From Prosthecochloris sp. (GTDB taxonomy: Bacteria > Bacteroidota > Chlorobiia > Chlorobiales > Chlorobiaceae): a stretch of DNA of 64,000 nt. Position numbers and translations under genes: made by a program. Positions 26,716 to 35,820 of the stretch are shown here, in pieces. The stretch covers positions 1-64,000 of the forward strand of contig JADMLA020000008.1 of assembly GCA_015482705.2 (NCBI GenBank). Direction: 5' to 3'. A model generated the notes under the pieces. The model did not search any database. It was not told the DNA's origin and worked only from the letters and a program-made list of their open reading frames with translations. Position 1 is the first letter of the stretch; each line of letters begins with the position of its first letter.

Positions 26716-27717
26716 TTAATTCTCACGTTTCATAACAAAATCAACAAGCAGCTTCAGAGAACGTTTTGCATCCCCCTCTTCCAGCCTCTCTATCGCAGTC
26801 AGGGATTTCTCGGCAAAGCCTTCAGCCACTTCCGCCGCATAATCCAGTCCGCCCTTCTCTTTGACAAAAGCAATAACCTCACGACTTCTCATAGTTCTCT
26901 TTTTCGAACTCTTCAGTATACTTTTTATCATTTTCTGCTCGGTACGATCAGCATTGCGAAGAGCGTATATCAGCGGCAAGGTGATTTTCTTGTCTTTGAT
27001 ATCGATTCCCAGTTGTTTACCTGTCTTTTTGGAGTCGCCTGTATAGTCGAGTAAATCATCACGAATCTGGAAAGCAAGTCCAAGATACTCTCCATAACTC
27101 TTGAGTGCCTCTATTTTCTCCTCATCATCCGTAGTACTTGCAGCACCTATAGCACTTGCTGTTGCAAGAAGTGACGCCGTTTTATCCGATATAACCCTCA
27201 GATAATCGGCTTCTGTTATATCGAGGCTTCTTGTTTTCTGGATCTGTAGTATTTCACCTTCACTCATACGTCTAACGGCATCCGAAACCATATGCAGAAA
27301 GAGATAATCTTTGTTATCGAGTGAAAAAAGGAGCCCTTTTGAAAGCATGTAATCGCCAATCAATACGGAAATCTTATTTTTCCAAAGGGCATTGATAGAG
27401 GGCAATCCTCTTCTCATTTCCGCACCATCCACAACATCGTCGTGAATGAGTGTTGCAGAATGCAGTAGCTCTACCATAATAGCTGCCCGATAGCTCTTCT
27501 CTTGGACTCCACCGCAAACTTTCGCCCCAAGCATAACCAGGAGTGGGCGAATCTGTTTCCCTTGCTGCTTCAGTATGTAACGAACAACCTTGTCGACGAG
27601 ACTGTTGTCCGTATTCAGTGCTGTTTTGTATTTTTGCCGAAAAGTGTTCAACTCTTCGGCCACAGGAAAAACAACGTCTTGTAAATTCACAGGCTTTGTT
27701 TGTTGAGAGCGGCTCAA
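26716..27717 (-). CDS. trans-isoprenyl diphosphate synthase (octaprenyl/solanesyl type)
   Basis: A 333-residue all-alpha prenyltransferase. The first Asp-rich motif DDVVD (D93, D94, D97) followed by GAEMRRG and the second DDLLD (D220, D221, D224) are intact. It should condense IPP onto allylic diphosphates, probably to make the menaquinone side chain. The product length cannot be read confidently. It precedes the PASTA gene and is probably co-transcribed. Confidence 0.9.
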   Translation of the reverse strand: MSRSQQTKPVNLQDVVFPVAEELNTFRQKYKTALNTDNSLVDKVVRYILKQQGKQIRPLLVMLGAKVCGGVQEKSYRAAIMVELLHSATLIHDDVVDGAEMRRGLPSINALWKNKISVLIGDYMLSKGLLFSLDNKDYLFLHMVSDAVRRMSEGEILQIQKTRSLDITEADYLRVISDKTASLLATASAIGAASTTDDEEKIEALKSYGEYLGLAFQIRDDLLDYTGDSKKTGKQLGIDIKDKKITLPLIYALRNADRTEQKMIKSILKSSKKRTMRSREVIAFVKEKGGLDYAAEVAEGFAEKSLTAIERLEEGDAKRSLKLLVDFVMKREN

Positions 27718-28142
27718 AGCGCACTTATGTAATCAGTTGAACAATCAATTAGTATAACAGATCTCTCCGAAATAAAAAGCCCGAAACCGGTTGTATAATT
27801 CCTTATGTTGCAAAAATAGTTCAAATAACCAGAAAAAAAATCATCAATTACGCTTTTCCTCTTTTCGTTGAACCTGCTGTCAGTTTCATATCGTTTTACT
27901 CTTGAATCGATATATCGGCACTGCCTACCGCAACCCCACAAAAACAACGCCGACCGACCACCTTAACCAACTCATTATTTATCAATATCTTATAAATCAA
28001 CAGATTACCTTCTAAAAAACAATTTGCTCACGACTGGTATGTTTATTAGTATGTTTCGGTTCATTACTATGCCATTTCGCTCCCCGGCTGGCCTAAACAA
28101 GGAAAAGCAAACGAGTTCCCGACAAACAAGCTGTAGTGCAGC
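27718..28142. other. 425-base intergenic region between divergent prenyl synthase and tatC
   Basis: This AT-rich stretch should hold both divergent promoters. A 35-codon frame from an ATG at 28039 ends at a TGA overlapping the tatC ATG (ATGA), which could couple translation, but it has no ribosome-binding site and no recognisable product. I see no RNA gene, hairpin terminator or repeat. Confidence 0.4.
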
Positions 28143-29018
28143 ATGAGCAATGAAACAGAATCCTCAAAACCCAAATCACCTGCTTCGCAGTTGATGGATG
28201 CCGAAATTGAAGCCAAAGAGCGTGATCTAGCCGAACACGAGAATGAAGTGGACGACAGTTCCGGTGCTACTGAAATGAACTTCATCGAGCATCTCGACGA
28301 ACTCCGTAGCAGGCTCATCAAAAGTGGAATTGTGCTTGTCCTGATAATGGCGCTATGCGCATTCTTTTCGGATACGCTCGTCAATCAGGTTCTCATTGCG
28401 CCCATAAAGAATAGCAGCGACACGATTGTTTTGCAAAATCTCGTGCCTTACGGACAGATTTCGCTGTATCTCCAAGTCATATTTTTCTCAGGTTTCATTC
28501 TCTCTTTCCCTTACCTCGTCCATCAGATATGGCAATTCGTACTTCCGGGATTGAAGCAAAAAGAGAGGTCTGCAACACGTTTTATCATTTCCTTCATTTC
28601 ACTTTCATTTTTCGCAGGCATTGCCTTCGGGTACTTTATTTTCATGCCGATCTCGCTAAAATTTTTTGCCGGATTCGGCACCCCTCTCATTGAAAACAAC
28701 ATCGCCGTTCAGGACTATGTCAGTTTCTTCATTGGAGCACTTCTTACGACAGGCCTTGTCTTCGAACTGCCGTTCATTTCATACATCCTTTCCAAGATAG
28801 GGTTGCTGACTCCTGCCTTTATGCGCTTCTACCGCAAACATGCCATTGTAACGCTTTTAATCGTTGCCGCCGTCGTCACCCCTTCTACCGATATCGTTAC
28901 ACAGCTCGTCATTGCAGTACCGATGATCCTGCTGTATGAGCTCAGCATTGGTATTTCAGGCTATGTGAACCGGAAAAACGATGCCTTGACGAGTGCCCCG
29001 AAAGTCCCATCGAAATAA
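28143..29018 (+). CDS. tatC: Sec-independent protein translocase TatC
   Basis: A 291-residue inner-membrane protein with six helices. The family signature MNFIEHLDELRSRL starts at residue 45, followed by ILSFPYLVHQIWQFVLPGL and LLTPAFMRFYRKHAIV. TatC recognises twin-arginine signal peptides. The first 44 residues are a hydrophilic, acidic extension not found in most TatC proteins. No tatA or tatB gene is adjacent. Confidence 0.95.
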   Translation: MSNETESSKPKSPASQLMDAEIEAKERDLAEHENEVDDSSGATEMNFIEHLDELRSRLIKSGIVLVLIMALCAFFSDTLVNQVLIAPIKNSSDTIVLQNLVPYGQISLYLQVIFFSGFILSFPYLVHQIWQFVLPGLKQKERSATRFIISFISLSFFAGIAFGYFIFMPISLKFFAGFGTPLIENNIAVQDYVSFFIGALLTTGLVFELPFISYILSKIGLLTPAFMRFYRKHAIVTLLIVAAVVTPSTDIVTQLVIAVPMILLYELSIGISGYVNRKNDALTSAPKVPSK

Positions 29019-29045
29019 CAATAAACAAAGAAAACCCGGACTTCG

Positions 29046-29699
29046 TCAGCACAATCCTGCCTGGCTCATGATCTTGTCGTAGAGTTCATGAACGTTTCGC
29101 TCAAGTTCCTTGAACGAACCATTGTTTTCTATCACAAAATCAGCCCGCTCCACAAGCTTTTTCTGGGGCCACTGAGATTGAATACGATGCATAATTTCTT
29201 CACGAGTTCCCATTCCTTTTCTTATCGCACGCTCTATCCTTTTTTCAAGATCGGCCACCACAACCACTACCATATCCAATCCTTTGTCACCCCCGGACTC
29301 GAGCAGGATTGCCGCTTCTTTTACGAGTATTTTCACTCCTGATTTCGAAGCCTCGTTCACTGTATGACGAAAAGCCTTGAAAACTTTCGGATGAACCAAT
29401 TCATTCAACGCTTCCAACAAAGAAGAATCAACAAAAACCCTCTTGGCAACACGCCGTCTGTCCAACATCAGTTTTCCGACACTGTCCAGACGATACACCT
29501 CGTCACCGAAAAGCTTTTTAATCCCGGCAATTATTTCCGGATCTTCAAGCTGAAGCTCTTTGGCGACCTTGTCGGCTTCAAAAACAGTACATCCCATTTC
29601 AGCAAGCATTCCGCTCACACTGCTTTTACCACAACCAAGCCCCCCTGTTATTCCGAGAAGAAAAGGAGCATGCTGCTTCATCTTTCTTTTATCGATCAT
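29046..29699 (-). CDS. coaE: dephospho-CoA kinase
   Basis: A 217-residue P-loop kinase for the last step of coenzyme A synthesis. Walker A is GGLGCGKSS (19-27); the mid-protein KEAAILLESG and VVADLEKRIERAIRKG follow the family pattern. Starts at residue 1 or residue 7 are possible; the first overlaps the upstream lipoprotein gene by 11 bases, suggesting coupling. It is convergent with tatC. Confidence 0.94.
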   Translation of the reverse strand: MIDKRKMKQHAPFLLGITGGLGCGKSSVSGMLAEMGCTVFEADKVAKELQLEDPEIIAGIKKLFGDEVYRLDSVGKLMLDRRRVAKRVFVDSSLLEALNELVHPKVFKAFRHTVNEASKSGVKILVKEAAILLESGGDKGLDMVVVVVADLEKRIERAIRKGMGTREEIMHRIQSQWPQKKLVERADFVIENNGSFKELERNVHELYDKIMSQAGLC

Positions 29700-30030
29700 C
29701 TTCCTGCAGGTTGTTTCTTACTTGAAGCAAAACCGCCTTCCACAGATTTGGATTTTCTTTATAGACATCCGTTCGCTCATTAAAACCTTCGAGGCTCAAA
29801 GCATGTACTTCGAGCAATGAATCAACGTGCTTTCCGCCAATCCTGTGGACATTTTCAGACTCACCGACCGTAACCCCGGACAAGACCAGATAATCAGCAT
29901 AAAACGCAGCAAATTTCTTATCGGCCTCGTTCAGTACAGGCTGTTTGTTTCGAGTGCACCCCTGCCCAAGGAACATCAAAACAAGAAAAGCACCACATAA
30001 AGCATGTATCCCGGTTTTTCGCGACCTCAT
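29689..30030 (-). CDS. small lipoprotein (DUF4296-like)
   Basis: A 113-residue protein with a lipoprotein signal peptide and lipobox LGQGC (acylated C25). The mature part is short, helical and polar. The pattern of FYADYL, then DSLLEVHALSLEGF, then ENPNLWKAV is reminiscent of DUF4296 lipoproteins of Bacteroidota, but this is a visual match only. It overlaps coaE by 11 bases. Confidence 0.7.
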   Translation of the reverse strand: MRSRKTGIHALCGAFLVLMFLGQGCTRNKQPVLNEADKKFAAFYADYLVLSGVTVGESENVHRIGGKHVDSLLEVHALSLEGFNERTDVYKENPNLWKAVLLQVRNNLQEDDR

Positions 30031-30224
30031 GACACCCCCTTTTAGAGTAACCTATCCGATATGGATCAAAAAGTATTCAATAACCATGAAAAGCAGACAA
30101 AAGTGTCGATCATACAATGAATTATCAAAAAATTCATCTGCAAGAGAAACTAAATCTTTATGGCAATAGTTAAAAAAACCACATCTCGTTCCTATGGCAC
30201 TTTCAATTTAAACTTTCAACGCTC

Positions 30225-30830
30225 ATGGCTTACACACAACCGGCTCTACCCTATGCTGAAAATGCTCTAGAACCCCACATTTCAGCCAACACCATAAGCT
30301 TCCATTACGGCAAACACCATGCTACCTATGTTAAAAAATTCAACGACATGGTAGCAGGTACCCCTCATGACGATCAAAGCCTCGAAGATGTTTTCATCGC
30401 AGTTGCCAATGACCCTGAAAAAATCGGTGTATTCAATAATGGTGCACAAGCATGGAACCACTCTTTTTATTGGAACAGCCTTTCTCCAAACGGAGGAGGA
30501 AAACCGTCAGGGGAAATAGCTGATAAAATCGATGCTGATTTCGGCAACTACGATTCTTTCAAAGCGGAACTTGCCAATGCCGCTGCAACGCAATTCGGCA
30601 GTGGGTGGGCATGGCTCGCTCTCGATAACGGGCAGTTGAAAATCGTTAAAACCCCCAATGCTCAAAATCCACTGACAAGCGATATGCATCCACTCTTGAC
30701 CATCGATGTCTGGGAACATGCATACTATCTCGATTATCAAAACCGTCGTCCTGACTATATAACAGCTGTCATCGACGAGCTGTTGAACTGGGACTTCGCT
30801 TCACGGAACTTCCTCAACGCTCAGGTATAA
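30225..30830 (+). CDS. sodB: iron superoxide dismutase
   Basis: A 201-residue Fe/Mn-family superoxide dismutase. Metal ligands H27, H79, D161 and H165 are all present (HYGKHH, AWNHSFYW, DVWEHAYYLDYQ). Gln in GAQAWNH replaces the Gly-Gly-His segment of MnSOD, which favours the iron form. A cytoplasmic location is implied by the absence of a signal peptide. An oxygen-defence role in an anaerobe is expected. A long inverted repeat follows. Confidence 0.93.
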   Translation: MAYTQPALPYAENALEPHISANTISFHYGKHHATYVKKFNDMVAGTPHDDQSLEDVFIAVANDPEKIGVFNNGAQAWNHSFYWNSLSPNGGGKPSGEIADKIDADFGNYDSFKAELANAAATQFGSGWAWLALDNGQLKIVKTPNAQNPLTSDMHPLLTIDVWEHAYYLDYQNRRPDYITAVIDELLNWDFASRNFLNAQV

Positions 30831-30872
30831 GGCTGAATCGCAGCCCCTCAATGCACAAGAAAAAATCATGCC

Positions 30873-30906
30873 GATCCGTGAAACTGATGTCCGGATTTCA
30901 CGGATC
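30873..30906. repeat. perfect inverted repeat downstream of sodB
   Basis: An 11-bp stem (30873-30883 GATCCGTGAAA pairing with 30896-30906) with a 12-nt loop, 42 bases after sodB and between convergent genes. There is no T-run, so it is not a classical terminator, but it may stop transcription from both sides. Confidence 0.5.
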
Positions 30907-31006
30907 AAGCCCGAGAGTGAATGAAAATAGATTGGAACCGCTTGACTCTTCAATGGAAAGCAAGGTAGATGAAAGGAATGTTCTCCTGCAATAATGCAAT
31001 GTAATT

Positions 31007-31864
31007 CTACATCCATGGAAGCTGAACAACTCTATCCAGGTCGATAACTTTCACATTTTCCGGGAGATTGAACTGAATATCGAGGTCGGCTGGATTGACG
31101 ACACGTTCATCGTAGACGATGACCAGCTCGTGTTTTCCGGCACCATCCAAACGAGGATTGAACATCATGACATCGATTTCACCAGGCAGGTTGACCTTCT
31201 TACCGTCAAGAACGAATGGTGAGAACTTTTTGAAATGCACTTCAACCTGTTTACGACCACGAGAGTCGAAAAAAAGTATTCCTTCGATATTTCGCGTCAG
31301 AGGATTTACCAGCAGCTCTTTCTTACCGCCTTCCACATTAACGGCATAACTAACTTTACCCGCTCCTTCATAAACCCTTTCTATTGCCTGAACTGGCTCG
31401 TCAACAGTCACAACACCGGCAAGAACATCAGATAAAAATTCATATCCCACCTTCAATCCAAGAATTTTCTCAAGATTGTCAGGGTGGCTCGTTCCCTGAA
31501 GAGCCCGGTTGTTCAACATATCATGAACAAAGAGTGAATCAGGCCGAAACAACATATCGGCAACGGGCCACCCAACGACACCCGCACTGACTATAATACG
31601 CATATCATTTGATCGTTCGAGCTGTACGGTACCGTACAAGTGCTCCTTTCTTTTTGGTGTTCTGATCCAGATATCGGCATATCCATCGATGGCAGACACT
31701 ACTTTCGATGTTCCCGATACATCGCGATACAGTTCAGCGAGATCTTCACTAAGTGCAACGCTCTCGGTAGGCCACTCTTCAATTGTAACTGTTCTGAAAT
31801 CCGCACACCCTGCAGTGATAAACACTAAAAAAATGCACAGGAACCCTCTGAAGCCTTGTTTCAT
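31007..31864 (-). CDS. DUF4292 outer-membrane lipoprotein (LolA/LolB-like fold)
   Basis: A 285-residue lipoprotein with lipobox ITAGC (C20). The mature part is a DUF4292-type beta-rich domain resembling the half-barrel of LolA/LolB: DIWIRTPKRKEHLYGTVQLE, then MLFRPDSLFVHDMLNN, and later strands such as VHFKKFSPFVLDGKKV. It may carry lipid or lipoprotein at the outer membrane. It is monocistronic and divergent from rlmI. Confidence 0.85.
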   Translation of the reverse strand: MKQGFRGFLCIFLVFITAGCADFRTVTIEEWPTESVALSEDLAELYRDVSGTSKVVSAIDGYADIWIRTPKRKEHLYGTVQLERSNDMRIIVSAGVVGWPVADMLFRPDSLFVHDMLNNRALQGTSHPDNLEKILGLKVGYEFLSDVLAGVVTVDEPVQAIERVYEGAGKVSYAVNVEGGKKELLVNPLTRNIEGILFFDSRGRKQVEVHFKKFSPFVLDGKKVNLPGEIDVMMFNPRLDGAGKHELVIVYDERVVNPADLDIQFNLPENVKVIDLDRVVQLPWM

Positions 31865-32011
31865 TGAAAAATCCTAGATAGTGAATAGGTCAGAAAATAT
31901 TGAGAATATGGTGAATATTCTTTTTTTAAGCTGTTCTTTTTTTTATCCCTACATTAATTTCATTGATTATAATGCGCTTGCTGCACCACAAAATTTCGAC
32001 CCGTTTTATTT

Positions 32012-33196
32012 ATGGACTCTCTGTACCTCAAACCAAAAGAACATCGAAGGCTGTTCAAGGGCCATCTCTGGTCATTCAGTAACGAACTGCAATCACTTCC
32101 GAAAGATATTACTGCAGGAGAAACAGTCAAACTGTATACTCACGACAAAAAATTTGTGGGTACAGGGTTTTACAATCCCCATTCTCTCATTGCCTTTCGT
32201 TTGCTGTCAAGAACGGGAGAGGTTCCAAACGGTGATTTTTTCAGAAAAAAAATCCTCGATGCATTTGATCTTCGTAAGAAAATCTACCCGGAATCCGATA
32301 CAAACGCATTCAGACTCGTACACGGTGAATCCGATGGTCTTCCAGGCCTTGTTGTCGATTGTTTCAACAAAGCCATCGCTGTACAAGCATTTTCCGCCGG
32401 TATGGATCGTCATCTGCCGCTTATCTGCGATGTCCTTCTCGACCTTTTCCAACCATCGGCTGTCGTTTTGCGCAACGAATCCGTTCTCCGGGAACTCGAA
32501 GGGCTTCCTTTATATAAAAAAATCGTGCATGGCTCCAGTACAGAAGCAGTTCAGACTATCCATGACACCGGACTGCAATACCTCATCAATCTTCTGGAGG
32601 GTCATAAAACCGGCTTTTTCCTTGACCAGAGGGATAACAGGCGCATCGTTCGTAAAATCGCTCATGGAGCGGAAACACTCGATGTTTTTACCAGTGACGG
32701 GGGATTTGGACTGAACGCACTTTTTGGAGGAGCCAAATCCGCCACCATGGTCGATATATCTTCCGACGTGTTGCAACGTGCAGAAGAAAATGCCATCCTG
32801 AATAAGCTCTCGAATTATGCACTGATTAAAGGTGACGCTTTTGACGTTCTCACCCGGCTGGTCGAGGAAAAAAAGTATTACGATCTGGTCATTCTCGACC
32901 CGCCAAGTTTTACAAAAAGCCGCAAGAACCTACCATCCGCATTGCATGCTTATAAAAAGCTCAACAAACTAGGGCTTCAGCTTGTCAGAAACGGCGGCTT
33001 TCTTGCAACCGCATCATGCTCACATCACGTTTCAGAAGAGGACTTTCTTGGAGTCATTCGTCAAGCCTCTTTCACACAAAAAAAACAGTTACGCCAGGTC
33101 TTCAGAAATACCCAACCCGCAGACCACCCTATACTGCTCTCCATGCCCGAGACTCATTACCTCAAGTTCGCCTGCTTCTATGTCAACGAGATGTGA
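32012..33196 (+). CDS. rlmI: 23S rRNA (cytosine-1962-C5)-methyltransferase RlmI-like
   Basis: A 394-residue class I methyltransferase. The N-terminal PUA domain (YLKPKEHRRLFKGHLWSFS) is followed by an RlmI-like middle part and the SAM-binding fold. VILDPPSFTKS holds motif IV and ATASCSHHV the catalytic cysteine of motif VI. Family members methylate C1962 of 23S rRNA; specificity is assigned by similarity. The gene is convergent with the nucleotidase gene. Confidence 0.88.
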   Translation: MDSLYLKPKEHRRLFKGHLWSFSNELQSLPKDITAGETVKLYTHDKKFVGTGFYNPHSLIAFRLLSRTGEVPNGDFFRKKILDAFDLRKKIYPESDTNAFRLVHGESDGLPGLVVDCFNKAIAVQAFSAGMDRHLPLICDVLLDLFQPSAVVLRNESVLRELEGLPLYKKIVHGSSTEAVQTIHDTGLQYLINLLEGHKTGFFLDQRDNRRIVRKIAHGAETLDVFTSDGGFGLNALFGGAKSATMVDISSDVLQRAEENAILNKLSNYALIKGDAFDVLTRLVEEKKYYDLVILDPPSFTKSRKNLPSALHAYKKLNKLGLQLVRNGGFLATASCSHHVSEEDFLGVIRQASFTQKKQLRQVFRNTQPADHPILLSMPETHYLKFACFYVNEM

Positions 33197-33280
33197 GGCA
33201 TATGGGCACAAGCCATTGAAAATCTTCTGCATGATAAGGTTTTGACTCTGATGCGTCATAGGGTTGTTGTCGAAAAGCTG

Positions 33281-33877
33281 TCATGCAGGAGATTTTTCAC
33301 AAAAAGAGTGCACCAAATCATACACCTCCTTCCATGAAGACGCACGTGGTTCGGATATAGCCTTGTTGGTACTGTTTGCAAAACAAATGGTGTAGAGATC
33401 TTTTTTCCGCAACTGTTCAATGTTATCAGGGGTATCCTCAACATAGATATCAGCACCGACTTCCGACTTCTCCTTCATGAAACAAAGGTCCCAGTATGGA
33501 ATGCCATGACCATCGAGCCATGAAATAGTCTGCTCCACAGCTGAAGCATGCGAATAATGGAGAAACAACCGATGTGTGATAATTCTGATATGGTACCCCT
33601 CATCGGATAACTTTCTCAGGTATTTTCTCGCTCCGACAATCATGGGCATGGTCTTGAAAAGTCCCCTTTGGTTCAACGCATACCGATGCAGACTCTCATA
33701 TTGTTTTTCCCCGGAAATCCCCCACTCCTTCAACCCATAAGAAACATCGGTTGTCAGCTCTTCGACGGAAAGCTCAAACCATTCTGCGGCAATCTCCCGC
33801 ATTCGCCCATAAAAATCAGCACAGACCCCATCGAGGTCCACCCCGATGACTGGCTTACTTTTCTCAGGTTTTCCCAT
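33281..33877 (-). CDS. 5'(3')-deoxyribonucleotidase (NT5C, HAD superfamily)
   Basis: A 198-residue HAD hydrolase of the pyrimidine 5'-nucleotidase type C family. The catalytic DLDGVCADF (D14 nucleophile, D16) is at the start and YVEDTPDNIEQL is motif III/IV. It should dephosphorylate deoxynucleoside monophosphates. There is no signal peptide. It lies 74 bases downstream of the thioredoxin-TPR gene on the same strand. Confidence 0.85.
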   Translation of the reverse strand: MGKPEKSKPVIGVDLDGVCADFYGRMREIAAEWFELSVEELTTDVSYGLKEWGISGEKQYESLHRYALNQRGLFKTMPMIVGARKYLRKLSDEGYHIRIITHRLFLHYSHASAVEQTISWLDGHGIPYWDLCFMKEKSEVGADIYVEDTPDNIEQLRKKDLYTICFANSTNKAISEPRASSWKEVYDLVHSFCEKSPA

Positions 33878-33951
33878 ATGTTCAAGGTTTGCGTTTATAT
33901 GTCAATCACACGAGAATGAGAACCCAACATTCACCTACCGGGCCTGAGGGG

Positions 33952-34758
33952 CTAATACAGTGCCCTATCGAAGACTCTTCTATGCTTCAACGTAACCGGA
34001 TGCTCCTCACCGAGATACCTGAAAACTGCAATGCACGCTTTACGGGCACCATCATCATCGTAATAACGGTTTTCTCTGATTACCTCTATGAAATCGTCAA
34101 GAGCCGCATCGAACCGTCGTTCCCTCAACTCCGTTATCGCTTTAAGATAACGGTCGCGAACACTATCACCCTGAAAAACGCCGACATCTTTCATTAAAAG
34201 AGTGATGAGCGTCCTTGCTGCATCAACGAGCTCCGCATAATCGAGATCACCTTCGAGTCTGTCGACAAGGATAGCTGCCTCTTCGGGTGCAGAGAAAATT
34301 TTCAGCTTCATAAGCGCTGAAGACGCACGAGCATTTCCCGGCTCTTTTTCCAGTATCTCTTCGAATATCGAAACCGAGCCATCTTCATCTCCCTCCATGA
34401 GAAGCAATTCAGCTTCTTTGAGTCTGTCGGCATATTTTCCTGGAAGTGACTTCCTCAACCAATGCTCTACCTGCCCTTCCGGCAGAGCTCCGACAAATTC
34501 ATCAACGACAGCACCATCGACAAACAGCTTTACAGCGGGAATGCTCATGATACCGTATCGACGAGCCACATCCTGATGCTCTTCGGTATTGATTTTTACG
34601 AGAATAAATTCTCCAACATGATTTGCCGCAACTTTTTCAAGCACCGGTCCGAGCATTCTACATGGCCCACACCATTCCGCCCAGAAATCAACGAGAACAG
34701 GAGTATCGTAACTCTTTTCTATGACATCACGGTTAAAATCAAATGTATTTTCTTGCAT
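33952..34758 (-). CDS. thioredoxin-TPR protein (CnoX/YbbN-like)
   Basis: A 268-residue protein. Residues 1-105 are a thioredoxin domain with an intact active site WCGPC (C30, C33). The remainder is TPR-like helices, as in CnoX (YbbN), a chaperedoxin protecting proteins under oxidative stress and passing them to GroEL. E. coli CnoX lacks the CGPC motif, so this form should retain redox activity. No signal peptide is seen. It is divergent from sufC. Confidence 0.88.
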   Translation of the reverse strand: MQENTFDFNRDVIEKSYDTPVLVDFWAEWCGPCRMLGPVLEKVAANHVGEFILVKINTEEHQDVARRYGIMSIPAVKLFVDGAVVDEFVGALPEGQVEHWLRKSLPGKYADRLKEAELLLMEGDEDGSVSIFEEILEKEPGNARASSALMKLKIFSAPEEAAILVDRLEGDLDYAELVDAARTLITLLMKDVGVFQGDSVRDRYLKAITELRERRFDAALDDFIEVIRENRYYDDDGARKACIAVFRYLGEEHPVTLKHRRVFDRALY

Positions 34759-34935
34759 ATTTTTTCTTTGTTGGAATATTAGTACATAGACGCAACTGCG
34801 CCCAAATGAAAATAATGATCATGTGCAAAAAAACATGGGATTACCCGTCCATGAAAAAAACAAGTTTTCTATCTTGCATTGAGATACCGTTCGAAGTCAA
34901 GCTGACAGCACAATCATCGTAGAACCCATTCTCAT

Positions 34936-35694
34936 ATGATTACTCTTGAAAACCTTCATGTTTCCATCCAGGGCAACCCAGTACTCGAGGGCATCAATCT
35001 TTCTATAGATGATGGAGAAACGGTTATCCTTTTCGGGCCGAACGGTTCAGGCAAAACAACGCTATTATATACCATCATGGGGATAGGCAACTACGATGTT
35101 ACCGAAGGCCGAATCCTCTTCGACGACGAAGATATCACAAGCCTTCCTGTTCATAAACGAGCAAGAAAGGGAATCGGCATGTCGATGCAACGTCCACCCT
35201 CGATCCATGGATTGAAAACAAGAGGGCTTGTCGCAATGTGCGCAGGGGAAAGAAAAATCGACATCGATACTCTCGCAAAAAAAGTCAACCTCGAAACATT
35301 TCTCGACAGAGACATAAACCTTGGCTTTTCCGGCGGTGAGATCAAACGTTCAGAAATACTTCAACTGTTGGCCCAACAACCCGACCTCTTGTTGTTCGAT
35401 GAACCGGAATCAGGTGTCGATGTGGAAAACATGGACCTGATAGGCAACATGATCCGGGAACTCCTTGAAGGAAATCCTGAACCGGATGCGGAACATACCA
35501 TGAATGAACTCATGCATGAGCGGAAAACATCCGGTCTGATCATCACACACACGGGATATATTCTTGATTATATCGCTGCTGACCGTGGCCACGTTCTTTA
35601 TGACGGACACCTTTGCTGCGCCGATAATCCTAAACGAATTCTCGATCACTTGAAAAAATACGGCTATAAGGAGTGTATCAGATGCCTCAGCTGA
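34936..35694 (+). CDS. sufC: Fe-S cluster assembly ATPase SufC/SmsC
   Basis: A 252-residue ABC-type ATPase of the SUF machinery. Walker A is GPNGSGKTT (34-42), signature FSGGEIKRSE (131-140), Walker B FDEPESGVD (154-162) and switch H205. It partners with the SufB/D-type scaffold encoded just downstream. No sufS, sufE or second SufB/D gene is nearby, so it looks like the minimal two-gene (SMS-type) system. Its final codons overlap the start of a 41-codon ORF with a strong ribosome-binding site. Confidence 0.93.
   Translation: MITLENLHVSIQGNPVLEGINLSIDDGETVILFGPNGSGKTTLLYTIMGIGNYDVTEGRILFDDEDITSLPVHKRARKGIGMSMQRPPSIHGLKTRGLVAMCAGERKIDIDTLAKKVNLETFLDRDINLGFSGGEIKRSEILQLLAQQPDLLLFDEPESGVDVENMDLIGNMIRELLEGNPEPDAEHTMNELMHERKTSGLIITHTGYILDYIAADRGHVLYDGHLCCADNPKRILDHLKKYGYKECIRCLS
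35667..35673 (+). promoter_or_regulatory. strong ribosome-binding site inside the sufC 3' end
   Basis: TAAGGAG, eight bases before the ATG at 35682 and within sufC coding sequence. It marks the start of a coupled reading frame (35682-35807) rather than the SufB/D GTG at 35821, which has no such site. Confidence 0.6.
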
Positions 35695-35807
35695 AAGATT
35701 CCAGCCCTGTACCGACGGAAATGAACGATAAAACCGTCTTATTTAATGAAGTATTGAACCGTACACATTCAGCTCTCATTGAAACTGAATTTTTGAATCA
35801 CTTGTAA
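35682..35807 (+). CDS. 41-codon ORF between sufC and the SufB/D gene
   Basis: A frame of 41 codons (MPQLKDSSPVPTEMN...) that begins inside the sufC stop region and carries the best ribosome-binding site of the operon. It ends at a TAA 13 bases before the SufB/D start, which lies in the +1 frame. Its acidic/helical tail (NEVLNRTHSALIETEF) looks like the N-terminal helix that SufB/D proteins usually carry before the DLSKYEF-type element. It may be the separated N-terminus of the scaffold, or an independent small protein. Confidence 0.5.
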   Translation: MPQLKDSSPVPTEMNDKTVLFNEVLNRTHSALIETEFLNHL

Positions 35808-35820
35808 ACAATCAATAACG

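Noticed and set aside
31881..32714. Long 277-codon frame on the plus strand
   Set aside because: It overlaps rlmI in another frame and has no recognisable domain; rlmI explains the region.
33228..33285. CTGCATGA...TCATGCAG arms with a long loop between rlmI and the nucleotidase gene
   Set aside because: The loop is about 50 bases and no T-run follows; too weak to call a terminator.
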